This document shows, in pieces, positions 36,791 to 48,349 of a stretch of 64,000 nt of DNA; position 1 is the stretch's first letter; each line of letters begins with the position of its first letter. The notes beneath the pieces are model-generated. The model was not told the origin of the DNA. It made no database searches and saw nothing but the letters and a program-made list of their open reading frames with translations. This stretch comes from Nipponacmea schrenckii (taxonomy: Eukaryota; Mollusca; Gastropoda; Lottiidae), in NCBI GenBank assembly GCA_030562195.1, contig JAUJPP010000011.1:4836001-4900000 (forward strand), given 5' to 3'. The translations under genes and the position numbers were made by a program.

Positions 36791-37079
36791 TATTACGTTT
36801 GTTTAAACTGTTTTACAAATGAGTAAGAAAACATTTGTTTTAAAACGTGTTTTAGTTGTTTTCACAACATTTCAATTATAACAACAGAAAACGGACCAAG
36901 GAAAACGTATTTGAAAACGTCTTTAAAACATGAATATAATATTACAATAATTGATTTTATTGCAGCGTAACATTTTAAACATGTTCAAAACATTTCAAAA
37001 ACGTTATTTGTTAAATGTTAAAAAAAAGCAGAAAAAAAGCCAAAATAAAATGTTTCGAAAACGTTTCTTGTTAGCTGGG

Positions 37080-38290
37080 CTTAAAAACATGTTTAGAACC
37101 TCACAATCCTTTACTTTTGGAATCATGAAACTTCCAAAAAGACAAAATAATAATAAATCTCCATTTTATAAACAAATGTATCTAAATTGGTATGAACTAT
37201 ATACAAAATAAATTGGAATAGAAAATTCAAATTGCCTATTTAAACAAACATATTAATATAAATTCCTCTACATCCACAATTTCAAACCTAATCAAACTTA
37301 ATTTTCTTTATACATCAGATTTCATTAAAAACTCGCAACATAATCTTACTGATTGTGATAATCTTATAGTAAAAGTTTAAAAAACTGTTATTCTGCGAAC
37401 AAGTGTGAAAGTTAAAATTTTAAACAATAAAACTCTTGCCCCAGTCGATACAAATTATATAACAAATCTTAACCCAGATATAACATATAATTTGACCAAA
37501 TTCTACCACACCAACTATGATACAATAAAACCAAAAGACATTTACAAAAAACGTATCAATGCTAAGTTTATAAAGCCAAACTCAATTATTAAATGGGAAG
37601 AAGAGTTGGAAATCACATTACAGGAAACGGATATCAACTCGACTTTCCAAAATCTATATTGTTCAGATGAAAAAACTCGAAATTTTCAGTACAAATATAT
37701 AAATAAAATGATCTATTTAAATTGTACACTTTTAATTCAAATTAACTGAAACAACACTTTGCGACTTTTGCAATTCTACCATAGAAACAATAGATCATTT
37801 ATTTATTCAATGCGTATATACACAACAAATATGGAGCAAGATACATCAAATCATAGACAAAAACGATATATCAATCAAAATCTCTAATGCAATTATACAT
37901 TTAGGATTTCATACAAATAACTACGACTCTTTCCTAGACAACAATGAAATTAACTTTGTCAATCACTGTTTAATTCTGACAAAATACTTTATCTTTCAAA
38001 GTAAAGTAAAACGCGAAATACCAAATGAAACTAAATATATTCAATTTTTGATATCAAGAGCCAACATTGAAACTACCCATAATGAGAACGAAAGATCCAA
38101 ATGGAAATACCTACACAATTTTATAAACATATAAGGCAAACATTCCTCCAGTGGTTATATATAATATATACGTCTCTCTGCAACCCAACACTCAATACCT
38201 GTATTAAAATGTCCCTGTTATCATAGTGTAAAATGTATGTATTATTGTATGTATGTGTATAGCCAATACAATGTATGAAAAAAAAAGTTA
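37080..38290 (+). pseudogene. Non-LTR retrotransposon ORF2 3' fragment (zf-RVT-like end), copy 1
   Basis: Conceptual translation gives PFYKQMYLNWYELYTK near 37166, a long middle part at 37405-37749 and, in another frame from about 37750, CDFCNSTIETIDHLFIQC with W nine residues later. That C-x2-C...H-x4-C pattern is the zinc-knuckle-like end of many LINE ORF2 proteins. A frameshift near 37745 and a stop near 37378 disable it. The 3' UTR ends in an A-run at about 38277-38286. Only the C-terminal part is present, as expected for 5' truncation. It sits upstream of copy B. Confidence 0.75.
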
Positions 38291-38827
38291 TTTTAACTCG
38301 CATATTGCGATGCAATTACTTCAATCGAACTCTTTACGTCTTAGATTACCTTTCTGTACCCATGTTAAATAAAGAGTTTTTACAGATCCCTTACACAAGC
38401 ATACCCCTTTTCTTTTTATATGATAATTGTAGTATTGCTCAAAATATAACAACTTGGTCTTCGAGAACATCAGATAACGAAACAGGATGGACGCCTTCAT
38501 TATTCCAGTCAATCTATGACTGATTCGCTGTCAATAATATAAGTTTTAAGTCCAACATTCTAGTTGAGATTCTATAAACTCTTTACACCATTGGGAACAA
38601 TGTTATGGCTGTTTCCCTCCTTCTATCTTTACAACGTTTCGATTTAGGAATGGAGAGGTTTATTCATGGTGGTGTTTTTGTTTGATTTACATTTATGAGA
38701 TAGTCTGTACAATTCTTCCTTTACGGTCATGTACATGATACTACAACGTCCATAAAGTACAATTTGAAACGTAGAAATACAAAAAATGGTTAATTTTGAC
38801 AAAAGAGTGGGGTGGGGAGTCTCTTAA

Positions 38828-39002
38828 CCAATCAGCATACAGCATTTTGCAAGGCATTATTGAGTATGACGTCATAATAACGTTAGGTAATAATGCTTAC
38901 ATTATTCGACATTTTGTTGGAACGTTAAGACGCATCACTTCAATTTATTTGAAATTAGTCTTAAATTTACCCTTTTAAACGGTCGAATACTACGAACATT
39001 AG
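38828..39002 (+). promoter_or_regulatory. Copy B promoter and non-coding first exon
   Basis: CCAAT (38828-38832), TGACGTCA (38867-38874), TAACGTTAGGTAATAATGC, and a 5' UTR exon ending at the GTAAGT donor at 39003. The acceptor is at 39114. Layout matches copy A. Confidence 0.6.
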
Positions 39003-39116
39003 GTAAGTTCTTCAGGTGTGCGCTAATTTCACTATATTTCGTTGATTTCTCAAAAATATCCGTAACTTCCGACGAATTTTGATGTAATTTTATGTTCATT
39101 ATCATTTATTGTAGAA

Positions 39117-41562
39117 ATGGCTTACGTTGAAAATGCTCGTGCTAATGTACGTGTAAATCTTCTAAAACGTGGGTGGTTTATTTCTCTTGGAGAATTTCAT
39201 TTCACCCCAAAGAAGAACGAAGTAAATGACAATGGTGATATTGGAACCTTCAATGGAAAACAGCTGCTAGAACCCAAGAACAATATAGAGACATTGTTGA
39301 ACATGTTGACTCCGGGTGAAAGCTCACTGAAAACAGGACAAGGCCGGGGTAAGTGTGTCCAATTCTATTCTGTCTTTTGTGGAAAACGTAACTCAATTTG
39401 GATTCTTTATTCATACAGTTTCACACCCACAATTCCAGTCCACTCAGCTGTAAATGGGTTCTGTTAATGCGGTAAGATCATTGTCAAGAGATTTGTCCAA
39501 GGAGCAGCTGATAGAAAGGACAGGGTCACTGTGGACTTAGTTGTTATCCTTGCAAAATATAAATGTTTCTTTCTTTCGCTTCACCCATAGAACATTTCCG
39601 CATGATTCAAAATTCAGATGGCTGTTCATTTATCAAGAAGTAAAACAGTTGACCCCACCCACCCAGTTTCATTGGGTTCTATTCCTGGTGCTATATCCTT
39701 GAGTTAAGAAAAGTTCTGTTGAAATTGACACTGTAACAGTTTTCTAACAAACACAAACATTTATTTTATTTGTAGGAACTATGGATAAGAAGGAGATGCG
39801 CGAGAGTTTGCTCTCGAAAGGATGGTTTGCTGTACAGAGTAACACAGACTCTGGTAAACTTACAGCAGCTAGAGCTGAACCTGATGGACCTCTTAGACAT
39901 GTTGGTAGCCAATTTAACGAAGGGACCGACCTATTAAACGGAAGTGGTAAAACGACAGGACATGCTAAAAATGGTAAGATTTTGAAGAATATTACAGCAG
40001 TCGACTAGATTCTAAAAATCTCAAGTTCTAAAATAAATCCATACCATGTTTTTCACATTATAACAGTGTTCTAATAAACAGATGATTTATTTGTAGGCAC
40101 TATGGATAAAGAAGGGCTTTGTAAGAATCTTCTCTACCGTGGCTGGTATACAGTACCTAGCAACACAGAGTCTCAGAAACCACTTGTAGTTGCTGAGAAC
40201 CGACTCAAGCAAGAGTTCAACAGTTCAGATTTGGGCGAAACATCCGTTGCTAAAGACAGAGACGTTTTAACAAGAGTGAAAGCGAAGCGACATGTTAAAC
40301 TTGGTAAGATTTTGATAAATATTCTTACAGAGCAAACAAAAACAGTTGATACAGCACAATAATGGATTTAATAAAAATAACAAGTTAATTAACGAGATGT
40401 ACCTATCTAAACGTATATTTCTTATAAAGACCTATATTGGTATATACGATAGTAAATATTTTTTCTATTATTGTTTACAAGGATTAGAAAATCGACAGCT
40501 AGGTTTTGCAAATATATATCTAGACCCTCCCTATAAAGTCTCACTATTTCGTGATTTTTCTCTAAGAGTTTGAATACCGGAATAGAAATAATCTACAGCG
40601 CTTCCTTACCCCACAATTTAAAAAATCGCCAGGGGTTGAAAATCTCTGGTCTAGACTTGATTCTTTCATGTTATAACACGTTATAAATTTAAGGTAATAA
40701 TTTTTTCAGGAAAAGTTTCCAAGAAAATCCAACGACAAGAGCCAACTTTTAACTTTCTTCTTCAACAAGGTTTGGTTATATTCAACCGTGAACGTCAACA
40801 GGTTACAAAGGTCAATCTTCAAACTCAGGATAAAACTCAACTCAATACCTCACCAAAAGATAAATATAAGAATGCTTTAAGGACGAATGACCATAAACCT
40901 ATTACTCCTGATGGATTTGGTAAGTGGGTTTCTACTTTCAATTTTAAGGATAACTGACCATTAATATGTTACTTGCCCCTCCGGATATGTTACCTGCCCC
41001 TCCAGATATATTACTTGCCCAAACGGATATATTACTTGCCCAAACGGATATATTACCCATCTAGATATATTAATTACACATCATTACTCACCTCTCCGGA
41101 TATATTACTTGCGCCTTTGGATATATTGCTTGCCCAGCCTGATATATTACCTGCACATCATTATTCTGATCTCCGGAAATATTACTTGCCCATCTCGGAT
41201 ATACTTCTTGCCCTTCTGGATATATTACTTGCCCTTCCGGATATATTACTTGCCCATCTCGGATATATTACTTGCCCCTCCGGATATGTTACTTGCCCTT
41301 CGGATACATTACTTGCCCCTCTGGATATATTACTTGCCCTTCCGGATATATAACTTGCCCCTACAAACAAATCAAGTCCGACTACCGGCCTGATAAGGCG
41401 TAAAAAGAACATAACAGAATATAACTCATTTCATTTATCTTATATATATTATTATTGAATTATTATTTTTATATAGGAGCATGTCAACAGAAGAAAAAGT
41501 TCTTAAGAAAATTTCTAAAACGATCCAGAAAATTGATTGAAAGTGAAATAAATGAGGATTGA
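39117..41562 (+). CDS. Copy B: intact five-exon LLxxGW-repeat gene
   Basis: Exons: 39117-39348, 39776-39973, 40097-40303, 40710-40919, 41477-41562. All joins are phase 1, giving 310 residues. Modules: LLKRGWF, LLSKGWF, LLYRGWY and LLQQGLV, with the basic tail KKKFLRKFLKRSRK. It is one residue shorter than A because exon 1 has LLEPKNN where A has LEWKPKNN. Intron 4 carries about 15 diverged units of the GGATATATTACTTGCCC minisatellite (40975-41365), far longer than in A. Retention of intron 4 would give GKWVSTFNFKDN and a stop. No function is known to me. Confidence 0.82.
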
Positions 41563-41755
41563 AGATCAAAATGGGAAAATCATATACACAGTACACCATC
41601 AAGTCTTTCAAACATGGAATACCAAATCTTTACTATTTATTTTTTATATTATATTTTGGAATAAATAGATTTATATATTTTGGAAACTATCTTATTTATG
41701 TAAATGAAATGATTGGAGTTTTACGTCCTACTCTTCTGTGCCTAATGGGCTAATG

Positions 41756-42500
41756 AACTCAACTCAATACCTCACCAAAAGATAAATATAAGAATGCTTT
41801 AAAGACGAGTGACCTTAAACCTATTACTCCTGATGGATTTGGTAAGTGGGTTTCTACTTTCAAATTTAAGGATGACTGACCATACCCATTGCCCATCCAG
41901 ATATGTTACTTGCCCCTCCGGTTATATGACCTGCCCCTCCGGATATATTACTTTCCCCTTCGGAAATATCACTTGCCTCTCCGGATATTACTTGCCCCTT
42001 CGGATATATCACCGGCCCCTCCGGATATATTCCTTGCCCATCATTACTCTCCCATCTCGGATATATTACTCTCCCATCTCGGATATATTAATTGCCCTTC
42101 CGGATATATTACTTGTCCCTCCGGATATATTACTTGCTCCTGCGAACAAATTAAGTCCGACTACCGGCCTGATAAGGCGTAAAAAAGGTATAAAATATAG
42201 CTCCTTTCATTTATCTTGCCCCTCCGGATATATCACCTGCCCCTCCGGATATATTACTTTCCCCTTCGGAAATATCACCTACCCCTCCGGATATATTACT
42301 TTCTCCTTCGGAAATATCACTTGCCTCTCCGGATATATTACTTGCCCCTTCGGATATATCACCGGCCCCTCCGAATATATTTCTTGCCCATCATTACTCG
42401 CCTCTCCGGATATATTACTCTCCCATCTCGGATATATTACTTGCCCTTCCGGATATATTACTTGCCCCTCCGGATATCTTATTTATGTAAATGAAATGAT
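41756..42500 (+). pseudogene. Partial second copy of exon 4 and intron 4 after copy B
   Basis: After 3' flank sequence ending GGGCTAATGAA, the text jumps to the last 80 or so bases of exon 4 (41756-41839, with its GTAAGTGG donor) followed by intron 4 with two runs of the 20-bp minisatellite (41885-42140, 42216-42475), then back to 3' flank. No exon 5 follows. It is a nested partial duplication. The long open frame across it is repeat read-through. Confidence 0.8.
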
Positions 42501-42579
42501 TGGACTACTCTTCTGTGCTAATGAAGAAGATCAAAGTCATGCAGGGTGTAATGAAGGAAAGTGCCAGGACCTATTTTTA

Positions 42580-43390
42580 GCGTATCACGGAGGTACAATT
42601 TCAATGAGCATAACAATTGATTTAGGTTTGTATGTGGTAAGTTGGTATCAATTGTTTGGTGGAGGAAAGTAGATTAGGGGATGTAACTCTATATATGATA
42701 TTGTTACGCAGACCACAGTCATTTAAATTACTAGTACCTTATTAACTCATTCTAAAGACGTTGAAAAAGTTGTATAACGCTGAGAAAACTAGACAGAAGA
42801 TCTGCATTAACCAGATTGTATTCCTAATATATTTACATTACCAGTCAGTCCATGATTATCGAAACCAATCATTTGGTTTAAAGTAAAAAGTGGGGTTGGG
42901 GGTGTCTCGTAACCGAGGCATGGTCGAATACCATTAAGGCCAGCGGATTTCATATGACCTGGGATGAATTAACTTTTCATAGGCCTGACTGGGGCAATAC
43001 TTTAAGCGCTTACGTCCTAGATTACTTTTCAGTTAAACAAAGAGTTGAGATAATCGTTGTATATTGCAGTATTGGTCTAAATGTAACAACTTGGTCTTCG
43101 CGCGAGAACACCAGATAACGAAACAGGATGGACGCCCTCATTATTACAGTCAATCTATGACTGATTCGATATCAATAATCTAAGCTTTAAGTCCAACATG
43201 CTAGCTGAGATTCTATAAACCCTTTACACCAGTGGGAATAATGTTATGGCTGTTTCCCTCGTATCTTTGAAACGTTTCGGTTTAGGAATGGTGTGGTCTA
43301 TGCACGATAGTGTCCTTTTTGTTTGCTGTACATATATTGGATAGCCTGTACATTTTTCTTTAAGGTCACGTACAAGTTATTTATAAAACA
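42580..43390. repeat. Vestigial unit flank, shared with the right end of the window
   Basis: 42590-43000 matches 63600-64000 in reverse, and 43010-43380 is a diverged version of the 5' flank found upstream of B (38320-38760), C (47830-48250) and D (53950-54360), sharing ACGAAACAGGATGGACGCC. No gene follows, so this looks like the flank of a lost sixth unit. Confidence 0.75.
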
Positions 43391-43930
43391 GTTTTCACTT
43401 TTCATCTAACTGTTATAGACCGGAAGTTACGCTATTACGTCATTAGAGGATAAACCGGAAGTCGAATTTTTTTTTCAAAAATTATAATCATATCGCCTAT
43501 CAACTTGTACAGTTTCAGAATTTTACCATTTATATTAAACGAGAAATCGAGGTCTGAACTTTTTGCCGATGACCCTTGAATATTGAATTTCAAATCGTGG
43601 GTAAGAGATTTAACCGAATTGCATAAAATCGAGAATTGTTAGTTGACAAATACATTGAAGTTTTCAAATCTGAAAATCCAGTCGAAATCGAACTGAAAAT
43701 AAACTTGCTTAAGCAAAAAATCAAAAAAATCCGATTCTCACTTCCGGTCGGTTTTGTTTTATTTGATAATAGAAATCATTCTAAGATTAACTGTAAATTT
43801 AGAATTTCAGTACCTTTTGTACTGCAAACTCATCCGAGGATCGCAAAAAAAAAAAAAAAAATCCGAACGATTACAATACGTTTTTGACCAAACTCGAAAT
43901 ACGTATAAAAAGGAATTTCAAGCTATGGGA
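43391..43930. other. Non-coding interval
   Basis: Holds ACCGGAAGT-type motifs (43422, 43455) and an A-run near 43847. Two short open frames have no recognisable features. I see nothing functional. Confidence 0.4.
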
Positions 43931-43934
43931 TCTT

Positions 43935-44556
43935 CTGACAACAAATCTACTTTTATCTTGTAGAGCAATTTAGAAAATACAACTGTTCAAATATTGCTCA
44001 ATATCAATTGTAGAGCGATATATAGAAATACCTCTGTTAAAATAGTGCTCAATACATCAATTTTAGAGCGATATAGAAATACAACTGTTCAAATAGTGCT
44101 CAGTACATCTATTGTAGAATGATATAGATATACCACTGTTAAAATAGTGTTCAATACATCAATTGTAGAACGATATAGAAACACCACTGTTAAAATAGTG
44201 TTCAATACATCAATTGTAGAACGATATAGAAACACCACTGTTAAAATAGTGCTCTAGACATCAATTGTAGAACGATATAGAAACACCACTGTTAAAATAG
44301 TGTTCAATACATCAATTGTAGAACGATATAGAAACATTACTGTTAAAATTGTGCTCTATACATCAATTGTAGAGCGATATAAAAATACCACTGTTACAAT
44401 AGTGCTCAATACATCAATTGTAGAGAAATAGAAATACCACTGTTGAAATAGTACTCAATACATCAATTGTAGAGTGATATAGAAATACCACTGTTAAAAT
44501 AGTGCTCAATGCATCAATTGTAGAGCGGTATAGAAATACCACTGTTACAATAGTGC
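43935..44556. repeat. ~51-bp minisatellite next to the PLA2-like gene
   Basis: About 12 units containing ATAGAAATACCACTGTTAAA, ATAGTGCTCAATACATC and AATTGTAGAGCGAT. The array runs up to the inverted repeat at 44559. Confidence 0.93.
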
Positions 44557-44558
44557 TC

Positions 44559-44649
44559 AGTAGTATATGAGCTTATAGATATCCGGCACCTCTCCGCTTC
44601 GCTCCGCTCCGCTCCGAGCTACCGGATATCTATAAGCTCATATACTACT
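44559..44649. repeat. Perfect 28-bp inverted repeat with CGCTCC-rich loop
   Basis: 44559-44586 (starting AGTAGTATATGAGC, ending ATATCCGG) is exactly complementary to 44622-44649. The 35-base spacer is a pyrimidine-rich run of CCGCT/CGCTCC repeats. It ends 46 bases before the ATG of the PLA2-like reading frame, so it may be the end of an integrated element, a terminal hairpin remnant, or a promoter structure. Confidence 0.93.
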
Positions 44650-44695
44650 TATTTGCCCACCCGCCCTCCCTTTTCAATAAAATACATCACCAAAA

Positions 44696-45034
44696 ATGTC
44701 TTTAATAAACATTCACTCCCCCACAACCTATTTCGGATCAGGAGACATTCAAAAATCTCTAACTAAACTTCCCGGTTTTCCATGGGCTAAATATAAAGGT
44801 GAGAAACATCTGCCGGGTCATAATTACACTGGTCCGGGAACAAGATTAGATTTACGGCTGGATGAAAATGATAATCCCAAACCAGGTGAAGAACCTGTTA
44901 ATAGAGTTGATGCTGCTGCACTAAAACACGATAAACTATACAGAAATGAAGACTTACAATTTCGACACGAAGCAGACAAACAAATGATTAAAGAATTAGA
45001 ATCCATTCCAAATCCCACTTTTAAAAAAAGGGAA
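44696..45034 (+). CDS. Partial parvovirus-VP1-type phospholipase A2 domain protein, cut by assembly gap
   Basis: 113 codons are visible before the N run. The frame has the calcium-loop signature YTGPGT, then PVNRVDAAALKHDKLY with the HD catalytic pair and the following Tyr, and a basic KGEKHLPGHN segment before it. This is the layout of the secreted-PLA2-like domain in the unique region of parvovirus VP1, also found in some other integrated viral elements and a few host genes. In viruses it helps particles leave endosomes. The start is near the domain, the usual position in VP1. No replication gene is visible. An endogenous viral relic or a captured gene are both possible. Everything downstream is lost in the gap, so integrity cannot be judged. 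Confidence 0.7.
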
Positions 45035-45534
45035 NNNNNNNNNNNNNNNNNNNNNNNNNNNNNNNNNNNNNNNNNNNNNNNNNNNNNNNNNNNNNNNNNN
45101 NNNNNNNNNNNNNNNNNNNNNNNNNNNNNNNNNNNNNNNNNNNNNNNNNNNNNNNNNNNNNNNNNNNNNNNNNNNNNNNNNNNNNNNNNNNNNNNNNNNN
45201 NNNNNNNNNNNNNNNNNNNNNNNNNNNNNNNNNNNNNNNNNNNNNNNNNNNNNNNNNNNNNNNNNNNNNNNNNNNNNNNNNNNNNNNNNNNNNNNNNNNN
45301 NNNNNNNNNNNNNNNNNNNNNNNNNNNNNNNNNNNNNNNNNNNNNNNNNNNNNNNNNNNNNNNNNNNNNNNNNNNNNNNNNNNNNNNNNNNNNNNNNNNN
45401 NNNNNNNNNNNNNNNNNNNNNNNNNNNNNNNNNNNNNNNNNNNNNNNNNNNNNNNNNNNNNNNNNNNNNNNNNNNNNNNNNNNNNNNNNNNNNNNNNNNN
45501 NNNNNNNNNNNNNNNNNNNNNNNNNNNNNNNNNN
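45035..45534. other. Assembly gap of 500 N
   Basis: Exactly 500 undetermined bases, a typical placeholder size. On the left is the PLA2-like frame; on the right, intron 4 sequence of copy C. Exon 5 of copy C, if it exists, falls in or beyond the gap. Confidence 0.99.
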
Positions 45535-45720
45535 GAAATGAGTTTATTCTGTTATGTTCTTTTTACGCCTTATCACCCCCGTATCGGACTTAATTTGTTC
45601 GCAGGGGCAAGTAATATATCCGGAGGGGCAAGTAATATATCCGGAGGGGCAGGTAACATATCCAAATGGGCAATGGGTATGGTCAGTCATCCTTAAAATT
45701 GAAAGTAGAAACCCACTTAC

Positions 45721-47455
45721 CATGTCCACCAAGAGAAATAGGTTTATGGTCATTCGTCTCCAAAGCATTCTTATATTTATCTTTTGGTGAGGTATTGAGT
45801 TGAGTTTTATCCTGAGTTTGAAGTTGACCTTTGTAACCTGTTGACGTTCACGGTTGAATATAGCCAAACCTTGTTGGAGAAGGAAATTAAAAGTTGGCTC
45901 TTGTCGTTGGATTTTCTTGGAAACTTTTCCTGAAAAAATTATTACCTTAAATTTATAACGTGTTATAACATGAAAGAATCAAGTCTAGACCAGAGATTTT
46001 CAACCCCTGGCGATTTTTTAAATTGTGGCGTAAGGAGGCGCTGTAGATTAATTATATTCAGGTATTACATGGAAACTCTTAGAGAAAAATCACAAATAGT
46101 GAGGCTTTATAGGCAAGGTCTAGATATATATTTGTAAAACCTGGCTGTCGATTTTCTAATCCTTGTAAACAATAATAGAAACAATATTTACTATCGTATA
46201 TACCAATATAGGTCTTTGTAAGAAATATACGTTAGATAGGTACATCTTTTAAATTTAAAATTGTTATTTTTATTAAAACCATTATTTTTCTGTATCAACT
46301 TTTTTGTTTGCTCTGTAAGAATATTTATCAAAATCTTACCAAGTTTAACATGTCGCTTCGCTTTCACTCTTGTTAAAACGTCTCTGTCTTTAGCAACGGA
46401 TGTTTCGCCTATATCTGAAATGTTGAACTCTTTCTTGAGTCGTTCTCACGACTACTATTTGGGTTTCTGAGGCTCTGTGTTGCTAGATGCTGTATACCAG
46501 CCACGGGAGAGAAGATTCTTACAAAGCCTTTCTTTATCCATAGTGCCTACAAATAAAAAGTTTGTGTTATTAGAAAACTGTTATAATGTGAAGAACATGG
46601 TATGGATTTATTTTAGAACTTGAGATTTTCTGGTACGATTTTTAGAATCTAGTCGACTGCTGTAATATTCTTCAAAATCTTACCATTTTTAGCATGTCCT
46701 GTTGTTTTACCACTTCCGTCGGCCCCTTCATTAAATTGGCTACCAACATGTCTAAGAGGTCCATCAGGTTCAGCTCTAGCTGCTGTAAGTTTACCAGAGT
46801 CTGTGTTGCTCTGTACAGCAAACCATCCTTTCGAGAACAAACTCTCGCGCATCTCCTTCTTATCCATAGTTCCTACAAATAAAAATAAATGTTTGTGTTT
46901 GTTAGAAAACTGTTACAGTGTCAAGTTCAACAGAACTATTCTTAACTCCAGGATATAGCACCAGGAATAGAACTCAATAAAACTGGGTGGGTGGGGACAA
47001 CTGTTTTACTTCTTGATTAATGAACAGCCATCTGAATTTTGAATCATGCGGAAATGTTCTATGGGTGAAACGAAAGAAAGAAACTTATATATTTTGCAAG
47101 GATAACAAGTCCACAGTGACAGGGATTCTTTCTATCAACTGATCCTTGGACAAACCTCTTGGCATTGATCTTACCCTGATTATCCGTACCTATTTACATC
47201 AATCTAGTAGTGGACAGACTTACCTCGGGCCTGTTCTGTTTTCAGTGAACTTTCACCCGGAGTCAACATGTTCAACAATGTCTCTATATTGTTCTTGGGT
47301 TCTAGCAGCTGTTTTCCATTGAAGGTTCCAATATCACCATTGTCATTTACTTCGTTCTTCTTTGGGGTGAAATGAAATTCTCCAAGAGAAACAAACCACC
47401 CACGTTTTAGAAGATTTACACGTACATTAGCACGAGCATTTTCAACGTAAGCCAT
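45721..47455 (-). pseudogene. Copy C: disrupted LLxxGW-repeat gene
   Basis: Exons on the minus strand: 47455-47224, 46872-46684, 46546-46340, 45929-45721. Exon 1 is intact. Exon 2 is 189 nt, three codons shorter than in A, B and E, but in frame. Exon 3 contains in-frame TAG codons around 46460 after QKPK. Exon 4 is 209 nt instead of 210, a one-base deletion near 45825 that shifts frame. Exon 5 is not seen. Intron 4 has a short minisatellite (45605-45670). The stop and shift suggest a decayed copy, but uncorrected sequencing errors are possible since splice sites and promoter are intact. Confidence 0.75.
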
Positions 47456-47570
47456 TTCTACAATAAATGATAATGAAAATAAAATTACATCGAAATTCGA
47501 CGGAAGTTACGGATATTTTTATATAAATCAAGGAAATATAGTGAAATTAGCGCACACCTGAAGAACTTAC

Positions 47571-47744
47571 CTAATGTTCGTAGTATTCGACCGTTTAAAA
47601 GGTAAATTTAAGACTAATTTCAAATAAATTGAAGTTATGCGTCTTAACGTTCCAACAAAATGTCGAATAATGTAAGCATTATTACCTAACGTTATTATGA
47701 CGTCATACTCAATAATGCCTTGCAAAATGCTGTATGCTGATTGG
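47571..47744 (-). promoter_or_regulatory. Copy C promoter and non-coding first exon
   Basis: Reverse CCAAT (47740-47744), TGACGTCA (47698-47705) and a 5' UTR exon ending at 47571 with a GTAAGT donor. It is conserved although the gene body is broken. Confidence 0.55.
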
Positions 47745-47829
47745 TTAAGAGACTCCCCACCCCACTCTTTTGTCAAAATTAACCTTTTTTGTATTTCTAC
47801 GTTTCAAATTGTACTTTATGGACGTTGTA

Positions 47830-48290
47830 GTATCATGTACATGACCGTAAAGGAAGAATTGTACAGACTATCCCATAAATGTACATCAAACAAAAATACC
47901 ACCATGAATAAACCTCTCCATTCCTAAATCGAAACGTTGTAAAGATACGAGGGAAACAGCCATAACATTGTTCCCAATGGTGTAAAGAGTTTATAGAATC
48001 TAAACTAGAATTTTTGGACTTAAAGTTTAAAATTTATTGACAGCAAATTTAGTCATAGATTGACTGTAATAATGAGGCGTCCATCCTGTTTCGTTATCTG
48101 ATGTTCTCGAAGACCAAGTTTTATATTTTGAGCAATACTACAATTATCAAATAAAAAGAAAAGGGGTATGTTTGTGTAAAGGATCTGTAAAAACTCTTTA
48201 TTTAACATGGGTACAGAAAGGTTATCTAAGACGTAAAGAGTTCGATTGAAGTAATTGCATCGCAATATGCGAGTTAAAATAACTTTTTTT
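47830..48290 (-). repeat. 5' flank unit shared by copies B, C and D
   Basis: Reverse-complement counterpart of 38300-38760, also present at 53950-54400. It begins at the TTATTTTAACTCGCATATTG sequence abutting the LINE tail. No gene is evident; CAATACTACAATTATC-containing open frames are short. Confidence 0.8.
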
Positions 48291-48349
48291 TCTTTTTTTT
48301 CATACATTGTATTGGCTATACAGGATTTACATACAATAATACATACATT

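Noticed and set aside
41809..42672. 287-codon open frame
   Set aside because: Mostly read-through of the intron 4 minisatellite in a partial duplicate; no splice or domain support.
44696..45541. 281-codon frame for the PLA2-like protein
   Set aside because: Only the first 113 codons are real sequence; the rest is the N gap.
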